Below the pieces are notes generated by a model. That model was not told where the DNA came from, ran no database searches, and worked only from the letters and a program-made list of their open reading frames with translations. Of a stretch of DNA of 64,000 bases, positions 54,898-63,425 are shown piece after piece. The DNA comes from Flavobacterium sp. (GTDB lineage: Bacteria; Bacteroidota; Bacteroidia; Flavobacteriales; Flavobacteriaceae): positions 186,001 to 250,000 of the forward strand of contig JACMLU010000010.1 in NCBI GenBank assembly GCA_014379405.1. Reading direction: 5' to 3'. The stretch's first letter is position 1. Each line of letters starts with the position of its first letter. The position numbers and the translations under genes were made by a program.

Positions 54898-56700
54898 ATG
54901 AAAAAAAATATTATTTTATGTCTTGCCTTTTTAATGGGAGGATTAATTATGGCGCAAGAAGTTCCATTAGTAGCGAATGTTTTTGCGAGAAACAATATCA
55001 GCTTAAACGGGAAATGGAATTATGTCATAGACCCATTAGAGAATGGATATTATGATTACCGGCTTATGCCCTTTCAAACAAATGGTTTTTTTGAAAATAA
55101 AAAGGCTGTAGGTCAGGAACTAGTAGAATACAATCTTGATACTTCACCCATTATGGATATTCCCTCAGACTGGAACAGCAAAGATAGCAGGTTGTTTTTT
55201 TATGAAGGAACTGTTTGGTTCAAGAAAGATTTTGTCTATAAAAAATCAGCTGCAACTAAAGGTATTCTTTATTTTGGAGCGGTTAATTATGATGCAAAAG
55301 TATATGTTAACGGCAAGTTTGTGGGCAATCATGTGGGCGGATATACTCCTTTTAATTTTGATGTCACTAAAGTTTTAGTGGATGGAGATAATTTTGTGGT
55401 GGTAAAAGTTGATAACAAACGTCATAAAGATAATGTTCCTACAGTTAATATGGATTGGTGGAATTATGGTGGAATCACTCGCGATGTGGTCCTTTCTCAA
55501 GTACCCAATACCTATATTGAAGATTATCTAGTTCAATTGGATAAAACTAAGGAAGGTGTTATTTCTGGTTGGGTAAAATTGAATGCAGCAGTTGCAAAAC
55601 AATCCGTGACTATCGCAATATCAGAACTCAAAATAAAGAAACAAATAGTTACCGATGCAAATGGGATGGCCTATTTTGAAGTAAAAGCTAAGCCTCTTTT
55701 ATGGTCTCCGGAATCTCCAAAATTGTACAATATTACTGTAAGCAAATCAGATGAGAATATTGCGGATGCCATTGGTTTTAGAACCATAAAAACTATTGGG
55801 AAAGAAATTTTCTTGAATGGAAAAAAAGTTTTCTTGAGAGGAATAAGTATTCACGAAGAAGCACCTTTCCGTCAAGGAAGGGCTTGGTCACGTGAAGACG
55901 CAACAACATTGTTAACCTGGGCTAAAGAATTAGGATGTAATTATGTACGTCTGGCTCATTATCCCCACAATGAAACAATGGTGCGTGAAGCGGAAAAAAT
56001 GGGGTTGATGGTTTGGTCAGAAGTTCCTGTGTATTGGACTATTTCTTGGACAAATAAGGATACTTATGCTAATGCAGAACGCCAATTGCATAATATGATT
56101 TATAGAGATAAAAATCGATGTGGAGTTATTATCTGGTCTATAGCAAACGAAACTCCTCATGGTGATGATCGTGATATATTCTTGAGTAAATTGGCAAAAT
56201 ATGCACGTGAACAAGATAATACACGTCTGATAAGTATGGCGATGGAAGTAACAAAAAGTAACAATAACATCAATACGCTTAATGACAACATGAATGAATT
56301 TGTTGATGTCATAAGTTTTAACTCGTATTTAGGTTGGTACAGAGGAACCAATGAATCATGCAAATTAATGCAGTGGGTTATTCCTTATAATAAACCAGTT
56401 ATTATTAGTGAGTTTGGAGGCGAGGCTTTACAAGGATTACACGGAGACAAAACAGAGCGTTGGACTGAGGAATATCAGGAAGAATTATACATTCAAAACA
56501 CTCAAATGTTTGATCGTATAGATGGATTGGCAGGTGTTTCTCCGTGGATATTAGTAGATTTTAGATCACCTCGACGCCAATTACCTAGAATCCAGGATTT
56601 CTTCAATCGCAAAGGATTAATTTCTAGCGGTGGAATAAAAAAGAAAGCTTTTTATGTCATGAAAGATTGGTATGCAAAGAAAGAAGTCGAATATAAATAA
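54898..56700 (+). CDS. GH2 family glycosidase
   Basis: This 600-residue enzyme is exported (signal peptide ending IMAQ). It has a sugar-binding jelly roll (about residues 25-215, with LNGKWNYVIDP and VYVNGKFVGNHVGGYTPF), an immunoglobulin-like domain (about 216-305) and a barrel. Catalytic residues are Glu418 in WSIANETPHG (acid/base) and Glu505 in IISEFGGE (nucleophile). The short, three-domain form and GISIHEEAPFRQGR region resemble beta-glucuronidase or compact beta-galactosidase types, so it may remove a decoration from the main glycan. It leads the plus-strand run with the next GH3, 39 bp downstream. Confidence 0.9.
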   Translation: MKKNIILCLAFLMGGLIMAQEVPLVANVFARNNISLNGKWNYVIDPLENGYYDYRLMPFQTNGFFENKKAVGQELVEYNLDTSPIMDIPSDWNSKDSRLFFYEGTVWFKKDFVYKKSAATKGILYFGAVNYDAKVYVNGKFVGNHVGGYTPFNFDVTKVLVDGDNFVVVKVDNKRHKDNVPTVNMDWWNYGGITRDVVLSQVPNTYIEDYLVQLDKTKEGVISGWVKLNAAVAKQSVTIAISELKIKKQIVTDANGMAYFEVKAKPLLWSPESPKLYNITVSKSDENIADAIGFRTIKTIGKEIFLNGKKVFLRGISIHEEAPFRQGRAWSREDATTLLTWAKELGCNYVRLAHYPHNETMVREAEKMGLMVWSEVPVYWTISWTNKDTYANAERQLHNMIYRDKNRCGVIIWSIANETPHGDDRDIFLSKLAKYAREQDNTRLISMAMEVTKSNNNINTLNDNMNEFVDVISFNSYLGWYRGTNESCKLMQWVIPYNKPVIISEFGGEALQGLHGDKTERWTEEYQEELYIQNTQMFDRIDGLAGVSPWILVDFRSPRRQLPRIQDFFNRKGLISSGGIKKKAFYVMKDWYAKKEVEYK

Positions 56701-56739
56701 AGTAACAAAAAACTAAAATAAATTACTATTTAAACTTAA

Positions 56740-59172
56740 ATGATAAACATACAGATAAAATACATTGCATTGGCAATCACTTTAACAAGCCAATTGTCGA
56801 TTGCGCAACAGAAAGAGAATATCTATAAAAAAGGCTGGATAGATTTCAATAAAAATGGAACTATGGATGTCTATGAAAATCCAAAAGCACCTTTAGAAAA
56901 AAGAGTGGAAAATTTGATTTCCCAAATGAACGTGGATGAAAAAACATGTCAAATGGCGACGTTGTATGGCTATAAAAGGGTTTTGAAAGACTCTTTGCCA
57001 ACTCCAAATTGGAAAAATGAAATCTGGAAAGACGGAATTGCCAATATTGACGAACAATTAAATGGTGTTGGACTTTTAACATCAAACGGTCGAAATGCAG
57101 TTGTGTCAAAAAACCTTATTTTTCCTTTCAGCAACCACGCTTTAGCAATCAATAAAACCCAGAAATGGTTTATTGAAGAAACACGATTGGGAATTCCGGT
57201 AGATTTTACAAATGAAGGAATTCATGGTTTAAACCATACTAAAGCCACGCCACTTCCTGCGCCAATTGGAATTGGTTCCACTTGGAACAAAGACTTGGTT
57301 TTGAAAGCAGGTCAAATCGCAGGCCGTGAAGCAAAAGCTTTGGGATATACCAATGTTTATGCTCCAATTTTGGATTTGTCCAGAGATCCAAGATGGGGTC
57401 GTGTTTTAGAAACTTACGGAGAAGATCCTTTTCTGGTAGGTGCTTTGGGAACACAAATGGTTAAAGGAATTCAAAGTCAGGGTGTAGCTTCCACATTAAA
57501 ACATTATGCTATATACAGTGTCCCAAAAGGTGGTCGTGACGGAAATGCCAGAACTGATCCGCATGTTAATCCGCGTGAATTGCACGAAATACATCTTTAT
57601 CCGTTCAAAAAAGTGATACAAGAGGCGCAGCCTATGGGCGTGATGAGTAGTTATAACGATTGGAATGGTGAGCCGGTAACTGCCAGTCATTATTTCTTGA
57701 CCCAATTATTGCGTTGGGAATATGGTTTTAAAGGTTATGTGGTTAGTGATAGTGAAGCCGTTGAATTTATTTATACCAAGCACCAAATTGCTCCTACCTA
57801 TCAAGATGGAGTACGACAGGTTGTTGAAGCGGGATTGAATGTAAGAACCCATTTTACTCCGCCAAAAGATTATATTCTTCCTTTGCGTAATCTAATAAAT
57901 GAAGGAAAATTATCGATGAAGTTAGTTGATGAAAGAGTAGCTGAAGTCTTGAGAGTGAAATTTAGATTAGGACTTTTTGATACTCCTTATGTGGCAGATC
58001 CAAAAGCGGCCGATGCCATTGTAGGTGCCGATAAAAACAAAGATTTTGTATTGGACATTCAAAAACAATCCTTGGTTTTGCTTAAGAATGAAGGGAATTT
58101 ATTGCCATTGGATAAAACTAAAATCAAAAAAGTTTTAGTTACCGGACCGCTTGCTACCGAAGAAAATTATATGGTTAGTCGCTACGGACCTCAAGAGCTT
58201 AAAAACACTACCGTTCTTGATGGTGTCAAAGAATATTTAGGCAAGGATGTAACTGTTGATTATGCTAAAGGGTGTGACGCCGTTGATGCCAATTTTCCTG
58301 AAAGCGAATTGATTAATTTTCCATTAACAACCAAAGAACAAAGCGATATTGATCAAGCCGTGTTTTTAGCCAAACAAAATGACATCATTATTGTTGCTCT
58401 TGGCGAAGACGAGAAAACAACTGGAGAAAGCAAATCCAGAACAGGTTTAGATTTGCCGGGTCGTCAACAACAATTATTAGAAGCTTTGTATGCAACAGGA
58501 AAACCAGTGGTTTTGGTGTTGATAAACGGACAGCCGTTAACCATCAATTGGGCCAACAAGTTTGTGCCTTCAATTTTGGAGGCTTGGTTTCCAAGTCATT
58601 TAGGAGGTAAAGCCATCGCTGAAACATTGTTTGGAGATTATAATCCGGGAGGGAAATTGACGGTTACTTTTCCAAAATCAATGGGACAAATTGAATTAAA
58701 TTTTCCTTATAAATTAGGTTCTCACAACACACAAGGAAATGAAGGGCCCAACGGTTTTGGAAAAACAAGTGTTAATGGCGCACTTTATCCTTTTGGACAC
58801 GGATTGAGTTATACCACTTTTGGTTATTCTGATCTTAAAGTAACGCCTACTAAATCGAATTCCCAGGCAGAAATTAAGGTTTCCGTGAATGTTACCAACA
58901 CCGGAAAACGTTCAGGTGATGAGGTGGTGCAATTGTACATCAGCGATAAGAATGCTAGTGTGGTTACCTATGATTCTGTGTTGAGAGGATTCGAAAGAGT
59001 GTCTCTTCAAGCAGGGGAAACTAAAACAGTAAACTTCACTTTGCATCCATCGGACTTAATGCTATTGGATAAAAATATGAAATGGACAGTAGAACCTGGA
59101 GATTTTGAAATCAAGATTGGGTCTTCTTCCGAGGATATAAAAATGAAAGAAGTTATTACAATTTTACCCTAA
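56740..59172 (+). CDS. GH3 family beta-glycosidase 3, with N-terminal Asp-rich loop
   Basis: This 810-residue exported glycosidase (signal peptide ending SIAQ) is longer than the other two. Right after the signal it has WIDFNKNGTMDVYENP, an EF-hand-like Asp/Asn loop likely to bind calcium. The barrel carries FTNEGIHGLNHTKATPLPAP, STLKHYAIYSVPKGGRDGN and nucleophile Asp337 in GYVVSDSEAVEF. The sandwich and Fn3 domains follow (LVLLKNEGNLLPLDKTKIKK, LYPFGHGLSYTTFGY). The Ser-Glu after the nucleophile differs from the Trp-Lys or Tyr-Ala in the others, so its linkage preference may differ. It is 39 bp downstream of GH2. Confidence 0.92.
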   Translation: MINIQIKYIALAITLTSQLSIAQQKENIYKKGWIDFNKNGTMDVYENPKAPLEKRVENLISQMNVDEKTCQMATLYGYKRVLKDSLPTPNWKNEIWKDGIANIDEQLNGVGLLTSNGRNAVVSKNLIFPFSNHALAINKTQKWFIEETRLGIPVDFTNEGIHGLNHTKATPLPAPIGIGSTWNKDLVLKAGQIAGREAKALGYTNVYAPILDLSRDPRWGRVLETYGEDPFLVGALGTQMVKGIQSQGVASTLKHYAIYSVPKGGRDGNARTDPHVNPRELHEIHLYPFKKVIQEAQPMGVMSSYNDWNGEPVTASHYFLTQLLRWEYGFKGYVVSDSEAVEFIYTKHQIAPTYQDGVRQVVEAGLNVRTHFTPPKDYILPLRNLINEGKLSMKLVDERVAEVLRVKFRLGLFDTPYVADPKAADAIVGADKNKDFVLDIQKQSLVLLKNEGNLLPLDKTKIKKVLVTGPLATEENYMVSRYGPQELKNTTVLDGVKEYLGKDVTVDYAKGCDAVDANFPESELINFPLTTKEQSDIDQAVFLAKQNDIIIVALGEDEKTTGESKSRTGLDLPGRQQQLLEALYATGKPVVLVLINGQPLTINWANKFVPSILEAWFPSHLGGKAIAETLFGDYNPGGKLTVTFPKSMGQIELNFPYKLGSHNTQGNEGPNGFGKTSVNGALYPFGHGLSYTTFGYSDLKVTPTKSNSQAEIKVSVNVTNTGKRSGDEVVQLYISDKNASVVTYDSVLRGFERVSLQAGETKTVNFTLHPSDLMLLDKNMKWTVEPGDFEIKIGSSSEDIKMKEVITILP

Positions 59173-59307
59173 AAAGCAGTGTTGCATAACTGTTAAATTA
59201 CACAATATGACAAATATTAAATAGTGGCAAATTATTTATTTTTAAAGAATCAAACAGAATAATTCATTTAAATCAATTAATATTGTAAATCATAAAATTA
59301 TATAACT

Positions 59308-60423
59308 ATGTTTAAAATAGGCTCTTTTTTAGCTTTGTTTTTTATTTTGAATTGTAAAGCACAAGTTAAACCAAATGACATCCCCATTCAAGATGAGGTT
59401 GTTAAATACACATTCGAACCGGTTGCTACAGGAATTATCATTCCATGGGGTATGGTTATCTTGCCAGACGGGACTTTATTGGTGACAGAAAAAAGTGGCA
59501 CTCTTTTTCATGTCAAGAATGACGTAAACACCGAAGTTAAAAATGTTCCTAAAGTCTATAAACGTGGACAAGGAGGATTGCTGGATATTGCATTGCATCC
59601 TAATTACGAAAAAAATGGATGGATTTATATGACTTTTTCCTCAGAAGGTGCTGAAGGGGAAGGTGGAAATACTAAACTAATTAGAGCAAAATTAGTTGAC
59701 GAAGGTTTGACCGAAATTCAAGAATTATACAAAGCGACACCAAATACTACTGGTCCCAATCATTTTGGTTCCCGAATAGCTTTTGATAATGAAGGATATT
59801 TGTATTTTAGTATTGGTGAGCGAGATAAGAAATTCGTAAATCCACAAGATATAACCCGTGATGGAGGAAAAGTATATCGATTGCATGACGATGGAAAGAT
59901 ACCGGCCGATAATCCATTTGTGGGGAAAGCGGGAGCAAAAGAAGCCATTTTTTCTTATGGACATCGCAATCCTCAAGGAATGATTAAAAATCCTATAACT
60001 GGCGAAATTTGGACTCACGAACACGGACCACAAGGTGGAGATGAAATTAATATTATCAAAAAGGGAGCTAATTATGGCTGGCCAGTAATCACTTATGGAA
60101 TAGATTATGATGGTAAAAGCATAAGTGATATAACTGAAAAAGAAGGGATGGAACAGCCTTTATATTATTGGCTTCCATCTATCGCTCCGGGTGGAATGGT
60201 TTTTGTCACAGGAGATCGTTATCCTGATTGGAAAGGTGGTTTGCTTGTTGGTGCCATGAAATTCAAATACTTGGAACTGCTTAAATTGAAAGACAATAAA
60301 GTAGTCAGCAGACAAAAAATTGCCACAGAAATTGGACGTGTAAGAAACGTATTTCAAGGTCGTGATGGGTATATTTATTTTGCTGTAGAACAAAAAGGAA
60401 TCTTTAAAATTATACCTAATTAA
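59308..60423 (+). CDS. PQQ-dependent aldose sugar dehydrogenase (Asd/YliI-like)
   Basis: This 371-residue six-bladed propeller protein is the same length as E. coli Asd (YliI). The N terminus has a possible lipobox (FFILNC, Cys16), so it is exported and perhaps lipid-anchored. Motifs are IPWGMVILPDGTLLVTEKSG, GQGGLLDIALHPNY, FSYGHRNPQGM, WTHEHGPQGGDEIN and GANYGWPVITYG, which form the PQQ and calcium site. It oxidises aldoses, including oligosaccharides, to lactones using PQQ. The cytochrome c gene follows 3 bp later, and a YncD-like receptor gene follows that. No PQQ synthesis genes are in the window. Confidence 0.92.
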   Translation: MFKIGSFLALFFILNCKAQVKPNDIPIQDEVVKYTFEPVATGIIIPWGMVILPDGTLLVTEKSGTLFHVKNDVNTEVKNVPKVYKRGQGGLLDIALHPNYEKNGWIYMTFSSEGAEGEGGNTKLIRAKLVDEGLTEIQELYKATPNTTGPNHFGSRIAFDNEGYLYFSIGERDKKFVNPQDITRDGGKVYRLHDDGKIPADNPFVGKAGAKEAIFSYGHRNPQGMIKNPITGEIWTHEHGPQGGDEINIIKKGANYGWPVITYGIDYDGKSISDITEKEGMEQPLYYWLPSIAPGGMVFVTGDRYPDWKGGLLVGAMKFKYLELLKLKDNKVVSRQKIATEIGRVRNVFQGRDGYIYFAVEQKGIFKIIPN

Positions 60424-60426
60424 TCT

Positions 60427-60894
60427 ATGATATTCAATAAATTGTGTTTTTTGATGAGTCCATTTTTACTCGGTTTTGCTTATATTGGTTTATCGAGTTC
60501 AGTTTTTAAAGAAGAAGAAGCTGATAAATACTTAATTCCTGTTGTATCCCAAGATAAATCGAATTTGCAAAAAAGCATTAGCAGAGGCAAAGAGATTTAT
60601 ACTGATTTCTGTATACAATGCCATTTAGCAACCGGAAAAGGGGATTTAGTTAATTTCCCACCTCTTGATGGTTCGGATTGGCTAACCAAGAAGCGAAAAC
60701 AAAGTATACATTCCGTAAAGTTTGGACAAACGGGAGAAGTCATCGTTAAAGGCAAAAAGTTTAATAATGTAATGCCTCCATTGGGTCTTGAAAATCAAGA
60801 GGTGGCAGATGTGATGAATTACATTATGAATTCATGGTCTAACAAGCAAAAGAAAATGGTAACAGCGGAAGAAGTCAAAGCTGTTGTTAAATAA
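60427..60894 (+). CDS. c-type cytochrome, probable partner of the sugar dehydrogenase
   Basis: This 155-residue protein has an N-terminal hydrophobic export segment. It holds one haem site, CIQCH (Cys62, Cys65, His66), in GKEIYTDFCIQCHLATGKGD. The axial Met is likely in NNVMPPLG. The fold is a class I cytochrome c. It starts 3 bp after the sugar dehydrogenase stop, so the pair is co-transcribed and the cytochrome should take electrons from PQQH2 to the respiratory chain. Confidence 0.92.
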   Translation: MIFNKLCFLMSPFLLGFAYIGLSSSVFKEEEADKYLIPVVSQDKSNLQKSISRGKEIYTDFCIQCHLATGKGDLVNFPPLDGSDWLTKKRKQSIHSVKFGQTGEVIVKGKKFNNVMPPLGLENQEVADVMNYIMNSWSNKQKKMVTAEEVKAVVK

Positions 60895-60953
60895 TAATTA
60901 GTAAATTATTTTTATAGAAGGAAATGTATTTCTTCTATTTAATAGTTAAAGCC

Positions 60954-61003
60954 AACCGCAATATTAAGATTTTCAAAAGAAGTCTTTAATATTGCGGTTT
61001 TTA
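60954..61003. terminator. Bidirectional terminator after the cytochrome gene
   Basis: A 16-bp stem (AACCGCAATATTAAGA / TCTTTAATATTGCGGTT with one bulged T) is followed by T residues. It lies between convergent genes. Confidence 0.9.
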
Positions 61004-61008
61004 TTTAT

Positions 61009-63192
61009 TTAAAAAAGGTAGGTTAAAGTTATTCCGCCATAAATATTACTTGGATTTCCTGGATAGTAATAACGTGGAGGAGCAGAGCCAAAACCAACTG
61101 CATTAGGCAAAATACTTGATGAATATTTTTCGTTCAAGATGTTTTGCATTCCTGTATTTATTTCTGTTTTTAATTTTTTTAGTATGATAAAAGTGTACGT
61201 AACTTTTGCATCCAATAATTGGTAACTTTTTGTGTATTTTGAATTGGCATCATCCATTGGCATTTTACCAAAAAAGCCAAAGTTTGTGTTGAAGTTCAAA
61301 CCCAAATTAGTACTGAAATCAAAGCCTAAATTCCATTGAACATTGGATACTGCAGGAAGTTTATTTCCTGAAAAGTCAATGTCTTTATCGATAAAGTCGG
61401 TAAACTTAAAATTATTTATTGTACCAGAACAATAAGGTTGAATTTGGAAATTTAAATTTGGAATCCATTTATAATTCACTAAAAATTCTATGCCTCGATG
61501 CGAACTTTCACCAGCATTAATTCCCATATACTGGTCTTCGGCAATACGGCGAGCAACCAATAAGTTTTCTATAAGCATATTATAAAATGCTAGTTCTATG
61601 TAGAGTTTTGAGTCTATAAAATTTCCTTTGAAGCCTACCTCATAATTAATTCCTGTCTCAGGTTTTAAATCCGTGTTGATTTGTCCTTCGGGCGTTAATG
61701 TTTCAGCAACGGTAGGGGTTGAAAAACCTTTGCTAATTGAAGTGTATAGGTTTTTGCCATTTGATATTTTATAGGAAAGCCCTAAACGTGGTGACCAAAT
61801 CGATCCGAAGGTATAACTCTTTTTATCAGTTTTGTTTTCAACAAAAACATCACTTTGCTCATAATTCGTGGTGTTGTAAGCTAAGCCGGATTCTAAATAC
61901 AGTTTTTCTAGAAGTTGCATATTCATTAGCACAAAAATATTTGAGTTGTTCCTTTTTTGGTCAATTTCACTAAAACGATCTCCCTGAATACTTCCTTGAC
62001 CTGGTTGTGATTTATATAGATTTTTATAAAGTGAAAAATGATAATTTTCTGTTATGGTTTCTATTCCTAGGCTAAAAGTGGTAGGTATTTTAAACAGACT
62101 AGTTATATGGTTAATTTTGGATCGAAAGCTAAAAGCACCACTTTTATCTTCTAAAATATCAAAAGGACGAGCTTCATATCCATTTTTGAATGATGAGGAA
62201 ATACTCGTGTTTAACGACCATTTATTTGAAAAATGATGTTGATATCCCAACCCAATTAATAATTTGTCATAAGATTCATATCCTTGTGCAGCTTCCCAAG
62301 TCGCGGCAGCTTTTTCTGGAAAATTCTTGTAATCAATTTCACTTACAGAACTAGGGATATAGGCTTTTAGGTGGGTATTGATTACAAAAAGGGAAAGGAT
62401 GCCATTCTTGGAAAGATGTTGTTTCCCAAACAAGTTGAATGATTTCCGGTCATAGCTGCTATTTGATCGATAGCCTTCATTTTCTAAAGAGTTATAATTG
62501 GCGTAAATATTAGATTTTCCATCACTATATCCAGCAGTTATTGTCTGTTTTAATAGTTCAAAACTTCCTATGGTGGTTCCAGTTTTTGCAAAAGAATTTT
62601 CTTTAGGGGTTTTAGTTGCCAATAGATTGATTACACCACCAAGTCCAGCTCCAAAGCTAGTAGAATTCGGGCCTTTTATTATCTCAATACTTCCGATAGC
62701 TTCTAAATCGATGTCTTCTAACGATGTTTCACCTTCAGCACTAGTAAGCGGAATTTCTTCAAAGTAAGCCTTGATTCTAGTAGTGCTGTATTGTGATCTA
62801 GAACCAATGCCTCTAATAGTAATTTTGTTTGTATTCAGGGAGCCTTGTTGCATATATACACCCGGAATTTTGTTGAGAATTGGGGTTAGGATTACTCCAT
62901 CGGATTGTTTGATTTCTTTTTCTGTAATGATAGAAACTGATGCGGCCGAATTTTGAATTGTATTCTGGATGGGTAGACTTTTAATAATCAATTCGGAAAG
63001 TCCAATAGTATCTTTCTTTACCTGTCCATAAATGGGAAGATAATTTATAAGAATTAGAAGAATAGCGACAAAGACGGAATATTTTGTGTTCAATTTTTTT
63101 GATTTAAGATATTTGATTAGAAATTTCAATAAACTTAGTGTGTTTTTTTTGAATTTCAAAACCCAATAGTTGGATGCTAACATAGGCATCAA
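61009..63192 (-). CDS. TonB-dependent receptor, YncD/PqqU-like (probable PQQ receptor)
   Basis: This is a 727-residue outer-membrane receptor. The plug has ITIRGIGSRSQYSTTRIKAY and SIEIIKGPNSTSFGAGLGGV; the barrel has SKGFSTPTVAETLTPEG, INAGESSHRGIEF and a C-terminal YYYPGNPSNIYGG stretch ending in Phe. These segments resemble E. coli YncD (PqqU), the receptor for PQQ, more than siderophore receptors, as judged from remembered sequence. It lies convergent to the PQQ enzyme and its cytochrome. The start is uncertain: the frame opens at 63192, but the signal peptide (NTKYSVFVAILLILINYL) begins at about residue 35, where a TTG at 63093 could serve. Confidence 0.8.
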   Translation of the reverse strand: MMPMLASNYWVLKFKKNTLSLLKFLIKYLKSKKLNTKYSVFVAILLILINYLPIYGQVKKDTIGLSELIIKSLPIQNTIQNSAASVSIITEKEIKQSDGVILTPILNKIPGVYMQQGSLNTNKITIRGIGSRSQYSTTRIKAYFEEIPLTSAEGETSLEDIDLEAIGSIEIIKGPNSTSFGAGLGGVINLLATKTPKENSFAKTGTTIGSFELLKQTITAGYSDGKSNIYANYNSLENEGYRSNSSYDRKSFNLFGKQHLSKNGILSLFVINTHLKAYIPSSVSEIDYKNFPEKAAATWEAAQGYESYDKLLIGLGYQHHFSNKWSLNTSISSSFKNGYEARPFDILEDKSGAFSFRSKINHITSLFKIPTTFSLGIETITENYHFSLYKNLYKSQPGQGSIQGDRFSEIDQKRNNSNIFVLMNMQLLEKLYLESGLAYNTTNYEQSDVFVENKTDKKSYTFGSIWSPRLGLSYKISNGKNLYTSISKGFSTPTVAETLTPEGQINTDLKPETGINYEVGFKGNFIDSKLYIELAFYNMLIENLLVARRIAEDQYMGINAGESSHRGIEFLVNYKWIPNLNFQIQPYCSGTINNFKFTDFIDKDIDFSGNKLPAVSNVQWNLGFDFSTNLGLNFNTNFGFFGKMPMDDANSKYTKSYQLLDAKVTYTFIILKKLKTEINTGMQNILNEKYSSSILPNAVGFGSAPPRYYYPGNPSNIYGGITLTYLF

Positions 63193-63314
63193 AATACGAA
63201 TCTAAAGCTATTTGTTTTTTTTTAAATTAATATCTTCTGTAAACCATACTATACTTGACTTGATGCATTCATTTTTTTTGTCAAGACACTTTCGGTTTTA
63301 ATTTTCTGATCAAA

Positions 63315-63355
63315 GTGACACGGATAAACCCCTAAACAAGAACTATTGAACCCCT
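63315..63355 (+). promoter_or_regulatory. Candidate HTCS operator, double copy at 22 bp
   Basis: On the plus strand AACCCCT occurs twice, with the CCCCT cores at 63329-63333 and 63351-63355, exactly 22 bp apart. The last core is 71 bp before the next gene start. The orientation relative to that gene is the same as at susC and GH2. The region is also 123 bp upstream of the divergent receptor start. Confidence 0.55.
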
Positions 63356-63425
63356 TTTTAGTGTGCTAATTTTTCCAAATTTGCTATTATTATCAACTTT
63401 TTGAATAACTCTAAAAAACAATAAA

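Noticed and set aside
54747-54995. 82-residue minus-strand frame overlapping the GH2 start
   Set aside because: It is antisense to the GH2 signal peptide and has no domain features.
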